NCBI GenBank assembly: GCA_002189035.1
Contig: NEEC01000019.1
Location: 1,612,001 to 1,676,000, forward strand
DNA length: 64,000 bases
Direction: 5' to 3'
Origin: Utricularia gibba
Taxonomy: Eukaryota > Streptophyta > Magnoliopsida > Lamiales > Lentibulariaceae
In this document: in pieces, positions 1 through 10,827 of the stretch
Position numbering within the stretch: the first letter of the stretch is position 1
How the letters are laid out: every line of letters begins with the position of its first letter
Position numbers and translations under genes: made by a program
The notes under the pieces: model-generated
The model's input: only the letters and a program-made list of their open reading frames with translations
What the model was told of the DNA's origin: nothing
Databases searched by the model: none

Positions 1-1783
1 CTTTCGTAGATTACTCCAAGAGTGTTTTTCTCTGCGATCGTAGGCATGACATTCATGACCCATAATTTGGGTGATTGGAGAGTTGCAGCAAAGCCTCCAA
101 GGCCAGCATTCATATCGAGGATGTTCCGGTACCGGCCGGTGTCGAGAAGCTTGTTAATCTTTCTATAGGCATCAACATGCTTTTTCCATTGCTTGCTATC
201 CTCTTCATATGTCTGAACTGAGACTCCGGAGATGGAACCACTAGCAATTCTTGGTGGAACAGCGAAAAGCCTCTCAGGGAATGGTTTTAGATCCTGTGGC
301 GTATCACCAGCATTGGCAGAAGTGACGCATTGCTCCATTTTCTTGTACCTGGTTACACCAAGAAGATTTGATCATTAAATTAAGGTTTAGATCTATGCAG
401 TTATTCATGGAATAGGTGATATTTACCAAACATTATCTGCATCTTTAGCTCGACAGGTTTCTACTCCAGAGTTCTGTTGTGCAGCACGACAAGAATTAGC
501 ATCCTTCGCCTTCTGCCACACAGCGATTTCACCATGCTCAGATTTCTTTTCCCAGCAAAGAAGTTTAGCGATTTCCTCAATCTTCCTTTGCTCTTCCTCA
601 AGCTCTTCCTTTGGCCGTTTCCATGGAATATAATTCGTCTTCCAGTTTATAGGAGGACCAGAGAGAACCCAATAACCACCAGGTCTGAGCACACGATCGA
701 CTTCCTTCATATAGAGCCCGTCTGCAAGTAGGAGCACACAACTGAAAACAACCACAAAAAGCAACTTCGCATGGAAAGCATCAACAGTTCCTAACTCTCA
801 CCATTTGCACCCCATGGTATAAGACAACGGGAGCAATGAGCCATGTCGAAAGCTGCAGATGGATACGGCATCTTTATTGTTCCAAGAACACCAATGACAG
901 CAGGTACACCCTTTCAAGAGCAAACTGTACCTGAGCTTCGTGTGAATCTCTTGGAGCAAATGACATTGCTATGACATTTCTTTTCCAAAGATACGCACCC
1001 CAGCTAGCAACCTAGAGTAAAATTCATGAAATACAGCATTAATAAATACCTGTGTATAAAAACCGGGGTTGAAACGGTTGGTTATTCAGAGAAGAACTAT
1101 ACGCTGTATAAACATCAATCGAAAAAATGATTAAAACATACCCCACAACCAGTATCAAGAGCAGTCCTCACAGTCCCATCCGCAATTGGTATAACTGAAG
1201 CAAGATTATCAATGTATTTATCAGCACCCTGAGGGAACTGCGTCCCCCCACCAGGAAACCGAAATACATTGCCCTCATACTGTACCCAGTTTTGAATAGC
1301 CTTCTCTACAGTCAAACTTTTGTAGGGGGCATTGGCAAAAGGGACATAATCACGACTCTTTGGCCATGGAAATGGTGTAACATATCCTTGGGGAGCTGGA
1401 ATCAGGCAATGTAACTTCTCGCCTTCAGGTGGGCAGTGTCTCTCACGGTAGATCATATTATCCCTTGGAAAGGTCATGGCACGAGCTTGATCATGGCAAG
1501 GCGTGTAATCTGTGTACTGTGGATCGCATGGCTTGTAAATAACTATCTTAGAATCAGACTCATCGGCTTCACCAACATGATGGGTTTCGAAATCGAGGTT
1601 TGGAAGGATGTTACAGTTTGTAGCAGTTTGGCTCACTGCATACGCAATGCTGTCCCCTTTTCCAATTCCACTCTTTTGCCATGCTCCGATTGTGTAGAAA
1701 AAAAGGCACAAACCAGACACTATGAAAATGGATAGAAAACTCCTGATCCTACTGTCACCTGACTGATGAAACTTGTTCGCCAT
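1..1783 (-). CDS. Golgi methyltransferase, PMT2/PMT14-type (DUF248), C-terminus beyond window
   Basis: Putative S-adenosylmethionine-dependent methyltransferase of the plant PMT/QUASIMODO2 family, a type II Golgi membrane protein linked to pectin methylation. The ATG at 1783 lies six bases after a splice acceptor, so a leader intron precedes it. Exons read 1142-1783, 802-1011, 427-721 and 1-348. The N-terminus is a short cytosolic tail, then one hydrophobic anchor ([18 protein letters not shown]). The family signatures follow: [25 protein letters not shown], a FPGGGTQF segment, and the SAM-binding DTGCG interrupted by the first intron. Exon 3 carries [12 protein letters not shown] and exon 4 carries [12 protein letters not shown]. 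Exon 2 is 210 nt where the flanking phases require 211. Its frame breaks at a CCC run (909-911); with one more base, conserved residues through [10 protein letters not shown] are read. Family assignment is secure; the exact paralogue is inferred. Confidence 0.93.
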
Positions 1784-3390
1784 TGCAGCCTGTAATGAAA
1801 TAGCGGTCAACGCATATTACGTTCTGGCTAAAGTCGTTTACATACTTTCGCCAAATTGCACACATTAGGTAAACGTTGGGAAAAAACTAAGGAAAATGAC
1901 AATTTCAGGAGGCTCTCAAGTCATCACAAATCACAAATGGGTATGAATTTCGTGAAGAACAAACAAAACAGATACAACTATATGCAACCATCCATATAAT
2001 GTCCAGTTTGATTTCCTATAACCGGCCACCACAAGCATCCCCACAAAAATACAATCTCCGGCAGGCTTTTGTAACAGTGACTATGAAAATACAGCGTCAA
2101 AAGTAGTAGTAGGAAACATTCTCGTATGGGCTTCTATTTTCATGTTTGTACTCAGCGGAATCCTATCTCTCGTAGTAAAAATCAAATCTGGGGCAAGGAA
2201 CTTGGAAAAAAAACAACAATTTCAACTACACCCAGGAGCTCCCAGTGACCATTCACGAAAATTCAAAAAAAAAAAACAAAAAACCATGAGAGCACTGAAT
2301 ACACATACCAGTCACACCAAGTGAAGCTCCGACGCGAACTCTCCCACAACTAGAGAAATGACGAAGGTACGATCTCCAAAATGGAATCACTTATAACATC
2401 CACTCTTTAGATCCAACAACGGAATCATAAATCCCTCTCCTAGACTGAGAACCTAGCAGATTCCCGTAAGCATAAAGCTCTCATGCGAATCTCATTCCAC
2501 CATTCTCCTGCATCTGAGAGTTGGAGGCGAGTGCTTTGTCGCGCTTTTATTTTCATTGCGCTGTCATTTAAAAACAATATATTCTTTATTTGGCTATTCC
2601 CATTTTCTAAAACGGGATCATGCCTAAATAAATTAAAAAATATTTATCTAAATCTGGAAAAAAATATTTATGATACAATCATTAAAATTATTGAATTAAA
2701 AAGGAAAAAAAATGTTAGTTTCTAATAGAATATACAAACCATTAAAGGGATAGGGACAAGATCTCACGCGCACCGACAAATACCGTACCGGGGTGTTTCC
2801 TCTGGGTGATGGCGCAGTGTTCCATCTAAATGAACGGTTGAGATGGAAGTCAAGATGTAGATCTGGGATCAAGTGTGGGTCGGCAAGTAGGAATAGATTA
2901 ATCATGACGTGAGCGCCATTAGATGGTGTGTGGTCCACGAGAATCCAATGGACCCTAGTGTAGGGAAGCCTATTTCGATCTGTCTGTCGACATGTTCGCG
3001 GTATGGTACATTGTGCTGCCAGAGTTGTACATTCGCACGCTAATTTGCTAGGCCCAGTGGACCAAACACAGCCCCATCTCCATGGGCCTCATCTGTTCCC
3101 TCAGAGGCGCATTTGCGGCGATTTGCATTATAAAAGTCGATTTATTAATCAACTATTTTTGCGACATTTAAATATATATAATAAATCTAAAAGTCATTTG
3201 AAAATAATGATTTTTTCACATACTTAATAATTAAATATATAATATATCATAATTTTAGAATAAATTGATATATAATGAAATTCATGGTTTATTTCAATTT
3301 TAAACAAATTAATATTTTCAAAAAAAATTGGATTGCAATTTAATGATAATTGTGGATTAGTTTGTTAATTTTCTCACAAATTAACCTTTG
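1784..3390. other. PMT leader/promoter and AT-rich intergenic DNA
   Basis: An acceptor (minus-strand TTTCATTACAG) ends just upstream of the PMT start codon, so part of 1790-2480 is 5' UTR and leader intron. From about 2540 to 3390 the sequence is AT-rich with poly-A tracts. I see no coding potential; short open frames here have no recognisable domain. Confidence 0.6.
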
Positions 3391-5358
3391 TTAACATGGG
3401 AACAGTGAAAAATAATACTGTGATTCAACACTTCCACCTATATGTTTCAGGTTGTCAAGTTTTTCTTTGCACCAAAACAACTGAGCTGTTGTCACTCTTG
3501 AGGATTTGAGTACTCTCCCCACCAACTTCAACTCTACTTCACATGTCAAAACTTCGTCTTCCTGAATCTTTTTCGATTTCTTGGCAATGCAGCTGTGATC
3601 CTTCATGTACTCTTTGATTTCTCTTTCTTTCTGCAGAGATGTATTGATCAGGGTGGATGAAGAGTAGCATATTTCCAGGGAGAGTAGCACTAACCTTGTG
3701 AAGGGCTGCTGTGATATCCTTCAGAAGCTCTGAGTTTATGGCATCTTGGGCGATGGATCCTCTGAGTTTCTTCGAATCAGCATAGTCGGATTTCATGTCC
3801 GAGTTTACGAAATCCCGGAAAATGGCTTTGGATTCAATGATGAGTCTGAATAGCTCCTTGATCGAGATCATATCTTCTGAGTATGCCCCTTCCTTTCTCA
3901 ACAATGAGCGATCATCTACAAGGCGAATTGAAATGCAGTAAAAGTCAAACACTTTGTTCAAGTTTCCTAGAGTTTGGCTGCTTACCCTCGATACTTGGGA
4001 TATGAAGAAGGGTACTGATCATGTTCCTTGTCTTGGAGTAGCAGCGAACTCTATGGCCTTCAAACTTTTCATCCTCCATGAACCTCTGCAGCATAACTTG
4101 GAACATTTGGAACCTTTCAGCAGCTCGGTTGTAGGAACGTTTCGCTAGTGGATCGAATTCGAGTAGCTCATGTGCTTTTTCTGATAGCCAGTTGAGTATC
4201 TCCCAAGACAGGCATAGTTGCCCAATGTAAACCAATTCCAAGTCATGCTCTAGTCTATTATAATGTTCTAGCCGTTGCATAGGATCATGATGAACCTTCT
4301 TTATGTTACAGGTCCACCAAGGCTTAGGCATACAGAAGTCTCCTTTCTTCTTGCTGTTTGCAGTGAATTGTGTTCCAGAGTTCTTCATCTTGAGAAAGGC
4401 TGCACAATGAGTGTACTGTGAGAGTCAATAACAAGCAATTCCTCTGTAAAGTGAGATGATTCTCTTGAATTACTGATAGCTTGTAAGGTCTGGTAGTTCA
4501 AGATGTCAAGCTTCTTCATTCTCTCTGAGTAGCTCTTGTAGAAGATTTGAATTTGCTGCAAAACATCTCTGTATTCAATCTTTTTGTGAATCTCCAGAGG
4601 CTTATAGCTCTCTGATACTGTCTCTGATTCCTCTGATATTGTGGAAAGCCCTCCAATTCTGCTCTTCTTGATCTCATCTCTCATTTGCTTCACTAAAGCT
4701 TCATGTTTCTGCAAGACGTCTGGTTCATCTTCATCACCATCCATGTAATCCATGCATGATTTCTGTTCATTTTCAGCTTTGAGGTCCAGTTTTTGTTGCC
4801 CTTCCTTACAAACAGCTGAAATTGTTGCATCAGTCTTTTGCTGGCTGTCACACGTTTGTTATTTCACATTCGTTTTGAAGCATTTATACTACTGAAACAT
4901 TTCCAAACGAACCCCAAATAACGCCTCCCTAGGCGCATACAGGAAAACAAGAACTTTTTTCTTTGAGAGGGATTGGGAACCTGATTCTTCTTCATCTGAA
5001 TCGTGCCCCTGGTTCTTCTTCTCCCGCTTCTCTTCCATCTCTGACCCTTCAGATGATCTGAAGAACTGTGATCAGTAAGGAAAACCAGATGATCAGAGAC
5101 GCTCAAGCCAGAACACAAGAAAATAAAAGAGAGCATGCCATCTCCCAATTACCGGTTCAGGCTCAATCTCCGGAGCCAAATCCTTCATTTTATTCCACGA
5201 GGCAATCCCCCAACAGTTTTCTCTAAAACACCACATGAATCCCCATGCAAACAATCAAACAGACCTTCCCAAGAACAGAGTAGACAGAAAAAGTACCTGC
5301 TCCAAAACCTGGAGAAGAAACCACACAACATCAGACCCAAATTTCCGAAAACACCCAT
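3391..5358 (-). CDS. DUF1666 family protein (ribosomal-protein-L34Ae-like annotation)
   Basis: Plant-specific protein of unknown function with the DUF1666 domain. The chosen start at 5358 opens a hydrophobic N-terminus (residues about 1-35, rich in F, L, C), as in relatives; an in-frame ATG at 5547 is the alternative. Exons include 5153-5358, 4893-5065 (acidic and lysine-rich, then a KKKVLVFLY segment) and one from 4844 with the repeated Tyr/Lys segment around FYKSYSERMKKLDILNYQ. Later exons hold PWWTCN, YIGQLCLSWEILNWL, RFQMFQVMLQRFMED and the C-terminal AQLFWCKEKLDNL before the stop. In the first exon the frame breaks at a CCCCC run (5207-5211); one extra base continues it as ...WNKMKDLAPEIEPEP to a good donor. 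Beyond-domain function is unknown. The next gene upstream is a ZF-HD factor, as I recall for Arabidopsis At1g69600/At1g69610. Confidence 0.85.
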
Positions 5359-6389
5359 GAGATATTCTTTTTTCACGACAGAAAAGACGAAGCTGCGTGG
5401 TGTAGCAGAAAGCGGGCTGGAAGAACGAACTTGCGGAGAGAATCTTCGCACATCTGTCTCGTAACGGACGGTGGAGATGAACGGAATCCTCTGATGCAAA
5501 AGCGAGCCATCAGCAGCAAGTTTTTCCGGCGCCACTTTCCAGTCCATGAAGACAATTCCATTTTGGATTTTCGCGCAAGTGAATCAGGTTATTTAAAAAA
5601 GGAGGATTTAAATTACTAACAACGGCAATTTAATTATGCAATTATATGTAACATTATAAAAATACCATTTAATTAATATTATAATGGTTGACTAATTGGC
5701 GCCCGGCAAATGGTGATGCAACGTTGCATGTGTGATTACTATACAGATACATGATTGCCAAATGATTACTGAAGAAACGGGATTCATATTTGCACCCCAT
5801 GACGTGTATTACTTTTTCATTTTGGGACTAAAGTTTTCAAAAATTCGCTTTTAGTCGCCACAACCATGAAATTAATTAAATTTAACCAACATTAATTATA
5901 AAAAAATGTAAATAAAAATTATTTTTTTATAAAAAGGTTTTCAAATTCCAAATTGCTTAGTCATCAAGAACCTCAAATTCTAGTTTTTACAGCTGTCTTG
6001 ACATGGGGTCAACTATATTGGAAATGATGCAATATTTTTTTTACATCAATTAATAAAAAATTAAAAATATTACATATATTTTGACTGATTAAAGTCTGTT
6101 TATTTAATTTTATAAACGAATTATATCTTAAAAATTCAAAAATTTAGAATTATTTAGAATTTTTGGTAAAATGTATATATTCAACTTGTACTTTTTTCGA
6201 ATTAAATTGTAATTCTTTATTTTTATTTGTCTAAAAAAGACAACTTATGATTTTTCACTTAGTAATAATGTATAAACATTTGAAAGCTAATTTCTAATCA
6301 TCCACAACGCGACTGTTTTTTCACTACCCAAAAAAAAAAGGATGAACAAAGTTATGGAAACAACGGAGTGAAATTGAAGGAGAATTGAA
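5359..6389. other. DUF1666 upstream region; no gene seen
   Basis: The first ~250 bases are probably 5' UTR or promoter of the DUF1666 gene, including an alternative in-frame ATG at 5547. The rest is AT-rich (long A and T runs at 5860-6250) without coding signal. It also contains the 3' flank of the ZF-HD gene. Confidence 0.5.
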
Positions 6390-7124
6390 TCAAGATGGCG
6401 AAGAAGAAGATCCATCGTTTGCTCCATGGAAATGAAAATGGCCTCCGATGTCACTTGGTTTCCCTTCCTGGGTGTTCATGCAGGCGCCGCCGGATCCACC
6501 GCCGCGTGGGTCTTTTTTTGCGGCCATGTTCTTGTTGTTGTGCATCCAGACCTTGAGCACTCCTCTGGTGACTCCGATTTCCCGGCAAAAACTCTCGACG
6601 GCAGATTCATCGCATCTGTGCATCTTCCATCCAATCTTTTCTGAAAAGGAGTACATTTTATCCTTCTGCTCTTGACTGAACTTCGTCCTGAACCTCTTCC
6701 GCCCCGCCAGATTCTCCGCGGTGGGAGTAACCGGGGCCTGGTTGTCGGCGAACCCGAAAAGCACACGTGGCGAGCGTGGATTCGGAGACGAATGACGGCG
6801 GAAATCAAGGAACGGCGGCGATATCGCGGAGGTATCCGGCTCCTGGCGGTGAAAGTTCCGGTGGCAGCCGCAGGCAGCGCATATTAGCAACTTCTCTTCA
6901 TGGGCACCAATCGGTGGCATGAACTCTCCACAGCCATCGACTGCATGGCCACCCATGTTGGCGGCATGGTTCTTCATGCACTCCTTGTATTCCACCACCA
7001 CCGGACCCTGTAGGCGGTTCTTGGCGAAATGCGGCGGTGGCGGCCGGGCCGGCAGAGCGGCGTGCGGCGGCGTCTCGACCTCATTCTCCTCTGGGCTGAC
7101 CGGAGGTTCCATGTCTAAGTCCAT
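6390..7124 (-). CDS. Zinc-finger homeodomain (ZF-HD) transcription factor
   Basis: Single-exon gene for a 244-residue nuclear transcription factor. A Pro-rich acidic N-terminus (1-40) leads into the ZF-HD dimerisation domain at about residues 43-100. This begins VVVEYKECMKNHAANMGGHA and continues DGCGEF and CAACGCHRNFH, with the Cys/His zinc ligands intact. A linker follows, then a homeodomain at about 140-200 (RKRFRTKFSQEQKDKM ... GVLKVWMHNNKN), which keeps the W-x-x-N recognition-helix pattern typical of plant ZHD proteins. The tail is Gly/Ser-rich. ZHD proteins bind ATTA-core sites as homo- or heterodimers. Length and lack of introns fit the family. Position beside a DUF1666 gene suggests the ZHD11/ZFHD1 locus, but the sequence does not settle which paralogue it is. 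Confidence 0.95.
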   Translation of the reverse strand: MDLDMEPPVSPEENEVETPPHAALPARPPPPHFAKNRLQGPVVVEYKECMKNHAANMGGHAVDGCGEFMPPIGAHEEKLLICAACGCHRNFHRQEPDTSAISPPFLDFRRHSSPNPRSPRVLFGFADNQAPVTPTAENLAGRKRFRTKFSQEQKDKMYSFSEKIGWKMHRCDESAVESFCREIGVTRGVLKVWMHNNKNMAAKKDPRGGGSGGACMNTQEGKPSDIGGHFHFHGANDGSSSSPS

Positions 7125-9079
7125 GGGAGAGACTGGGATCTCGTTTATAGAGCATACAAATGGAGCAGAATCGTCCTGTGCCCACTACTCGATTACCAGA
7201 GTTGTTATTCTTTGTTATTACAAGAGGAGCCTGTCTAAACAGTTCACTACAACTTTCCAACGTAGAATAAAGAAATAAATAAATCAGTAGGAGCCCTAAG
7301 CCCTAGAACTGGATCGGGGCGCGAAGAAAGGAAGCAGAAGAAGAAGAAGGTGGGAGGGAGGGAGGAGTTGGAGTTAGTGCAGTGTGAATAATTTCAACCA
7401 CTTCAATGGCTGTGGATGAGACTCATTCATGGCCGTTGTTTGTAATAAGGGGATAGGATTAAAAGCTTGGACATCATCTCAGAATTCAGACAAGCGCAGT
7501 TTGTTGTGGGGAAATAAATACTCAACCAACCTCCATTCTCCTCAATTCACACCTTGAGTATCAATGTGCCCAGCCACCAGATTATTATTTCACATCTTCC
7601 AAATTAGGTCATTTACAAATTTGATCATCTCATCTTTCTATCTATCTCAGATATTATAAGATCATGAAATTTCCAAATCATACTCCCACATTTGCTACAT
7701 GCAAGAAATGTGACATAGGGCCTTCCTAAATCTACAGTACACTCATATAATATAATCCGTTTAAGTTCTTTTAGAAAATATCTCATACATGATTTATGTC
7801 ATACTTCTATTTATGTTCTTCACTTTTTTTCATGAATAAGCCATGTGGGATACTTAATATGATCTTATAACACACCTATGAGTGTTGCGATTACATTATA
7901 CTTCTTAATGTATGATTCTAATGTAGATCATGATGTGATCGCCCCCCAAAAAAATTAAATTATTCGCTAGTTGGAGAAAAGTATGATTATAATGTATTGA
8001 AAATTAATAATAATTTTTTTAGGACCGAAACATTAAATATGTGCAGAAAATTATTGCGTTTCTTAATGAGGGAAGTAGAGAGGAAGGTTTTAGCCTTGGC
8101 CCCTACTCGGAAAAAAAAAATTCTTCAAAAATGAAAAATAATTTAATTTCGGAATATAGATATTCACATTTTATTGAAAGAATTTGGATCTTGATAGATT
8201 GTATGTATTTGCGTTGTAAGAGGAGTTTCTTAATGTGAGAGGGTTTTCATCTCCCCCGGTTGAAAAAGGGGGTGAATTTTTTTATTTGATTATTATTATA
8301 ATTTAAAATGCAATCGTAGACCCACAATTTCTGAATGCTAAAACGCATGGGATGTTTCCTAGCGTTGACTTTGTGCCCCCGCCCCCCAATGTCCGAAACT
8401 CGAAAGCCGTCTTGCTTTGAATGAGATCTTCTTCCTGCTCGATCCACAAAATATGGCTGCTGCGCCCCCTCAATTCTGATCTTCTTGTTCTTTTGTTCAT
8501 GATTATGGGTATATAATATATTGTGAATTATTATTAATCAATTGAATTTTTTTAAATATAATTGATGTTTTTTGTATACTTGAATTTAACATACATTCTA
8601 CAACATGAACTCACATCAAGATTCCCATTTAAAGTATGCTTCATACTCTTCTTTAATAATTTAATTGCAGCATAATAAGATGCTTGAAAACATAACATCC
8701 ACACTCAGAACATTTTAATTCTTGTCACACAGCACACGCGTGCCTCGTGTTTAACAACATGCTAGGTTCTTGTTTGTAGCTGTGAAGTTCTTGTAAATGA
8801 TTTTAAGAACACGAATTTCCCCAATCACTAGCAGCCAACCTCGGGTGTGGTTTGCATGAACACAATCCCAATATAAGTAGAATCAAATATTTGAGAAAAA
8901 TGGATTGCGGTGGAGGCAGAACAGGAAGGAAAATGGCGCAATGAATCCAAGGGATGATGCAGTCACCGGAAAACGAGAATAAGGACATAACTCTTCCATT
9001 TTGCAAAAGCAACAAGAAAACATCCAGCAGACACTTGGCGCAATAGCGCAAGGGGTGGATCAAAGAAGCTATGAAGGCA
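7125..9079. other. ZF-HD leader/promoter and AT-rich intergenic DNA
   Basis: About 7125-7400 is the likely 5' UTR of the ZF-HD gene, with GAA/GGA-rich tracts near 7330-7370. From 7550 to 9079 the DNA is AT-rich and carries no convincing gene. An open frame at 8041-8238 has no recognisable domain. The 3' UTR of the eS8 gene occupies the right end. Confidence 0.5.
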
Positions 9080-10358
9080 TCAAGCATTACCAGCAGCGCC
9101 CTTGCCCTTCTTCTTCTGAATTTTCTTCATGTAGAACTCAAGTTCTTTGCCTTCCAGGATGTATCTGTTGCATTTGGAACAGCATCACGGTTGAGTTAGG
9201 CAAGGCATTGTATTTGTCGGGATGATGGATAAAGGTATGAAACACAGTTTACCCATCAGCTCTTCCACACTGCCCGGGCCTAGAGGAAATGCAAGCCAAC
9301 AGCCTACCAGAGGAGAACTGTTCCTCGACATGGGGATCGATTTTGCGGTCCACCTGCCTGCTCTTCCTCTTCCTTTCAACATGATTGCTGGCCTTGACAT
9401 CTGCAGCAGTGGCCTCTCCTTCCTGTTGTTGCATTGTCCAAACAACATTAGAGACACGCAACAAGGTAACTGCAGCATTCGCTAAAATGAAAAGTGTAAT
9501 GAAAATTTGTGTTTAGAGTACCTCGGACTCATCTTTCTTTGAAGCAGCCTTTTTCTTCTTACCAATTTCCACTCCGTAGTGAGTTAGATACCACTGTTTA
9601 AAAGGGGTAGCATCAACCTGGATGACAGCACTCTTAACCAGGGTCTGTGTTCTGACAAGTTCGTTGTTGGAGGCATTGTAGACAACATCCAAAATACGAG
9701 TCTTTCGGGTCACCGCCTCGCTGCCCCATGAAAAGTTTCCTGTGTTCAATCTAAGGGCTCTCCACTTCACGTTTCCACCTCGAACACGAATTCTTCTAAC
9801 TGTCTTCTGGGCGGTGTCCAGCTTAGTGTTTGCCGGCTGGCGCCCAAGCTCGTACCTTGAAGAGGAGCACAATGAACACAAGGTTACATACAGGTTAAGA
9901 AAACTCACACACAATCGACACAAGGAAGAATTCGCAGGACACATTCCCCATCCAGAATAACATTGCAGACAAAACATTGAACATTCAAGTACAAAGACAC
10001 CAAGATAAAGTGAATTCTCGTATGCATACTGTCAAATAAATAATATTTACAAACAAAATCTCGAGCAGACGGCACATTGTCCCAAAAGATCTACTCAAAC
10101 CGCAGCCAGAAGGTTTTCGAAATGATCCATGGAAGTGAAAATCCCAATTAAATAGCATAACAGATCCATAAAATAAAAAGGAAAAAAAAAACCAACTTTC
10201 GCTTCTTCCTCCACGCCTTCTTCTTGCCACCAGTCGCCCGCCTCTTGTGCATGGAATCACGAGAAATACCTGCATATCCGACACTGGAACATCAGCATCG
10301 GAGAAGCTAACACACATTTAAGACTACGAACAAAACATGGTTCCAGAAACGCACCCAT
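9080..10358 (-). CDS. RPS8: 40S ribosomal protein S8 (eS8)
   Basis: Component of the cytosolic small ribosomal subunit. Five coding exons splice cleanly: 10355-10358, 10197-10269, 9522-9855, 9253-9422 and 9080-9164. They total 666 nt, a 221-residue protein, the usual plant length. The first coding exon holds only ATGG; the second completes [18 protein letters not shown], the universal eS8 N-terminus. Exon 3 gives [12 protein letters not shown] and the [16 protein letters not shown] core. Exon 4 gives the conserved [20 protein letters not shown], and the last exon ends in [20 protein letters not shown]-type basic residues. All introns are GT-AG. A very short first coding exon is common in plant ribosomal protein genes. 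The upstream region to 10445 holds the 5' leader. Confidence 0.97.
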
Positions 10359-10827
10359 GATTGAACACTCGGCTGCTGCCCTCCAATCCCTCTCTGAATT
10401 GTGCCGCAGAGACGGGATTGGGAAATTGATTAGAACCCTAGACTGCAGTTATGGGCTGGGTTTCACCCTTATTTGGACTTTTTAAGTGTATTGGGCTCTC
10501 CGCCCAGATTCTTGGCAGCCCATTCCAAGCTCTACGACGATTGTATTTTTATTAAATGAAAATAACAAATTTTCTCTAAACATTGGGGCGAATGTTCTAT
10601 TTTCAAAATATATGTGGACACAATTATTCAGACAAGATTATACAAGTATAAATTTAAAATATTTAAACATAGTCGTCCGCATTCCAGTTTCAACAATTTC
10701 TTTCCATTTTTGGATTTACCAAAAAGCATTAAAATCAACAAGACAGTCTCACAACATTGTCTGGAGCCAAGGATTCGTGAGTTTTATCTGTATTTACCTG
10801 TGTTTCGAAGCTGGAAATGCATCAATT
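10359..10827. other. eS8 promoter/leader and ZAT-gene 3' UTR
   Basis: This 469-bp spacer separates two minus-strand genes. The right part is the C2H2 gene's 3' flank. The left part is the eS8 leader and promoter, including a minus-strand CTAGGGTTCTAATC-like sequence near 10430-10442, of the telo-box/AAACCCTA kind common in plant ribosomal-protein promoters. Confidence 0.45.
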
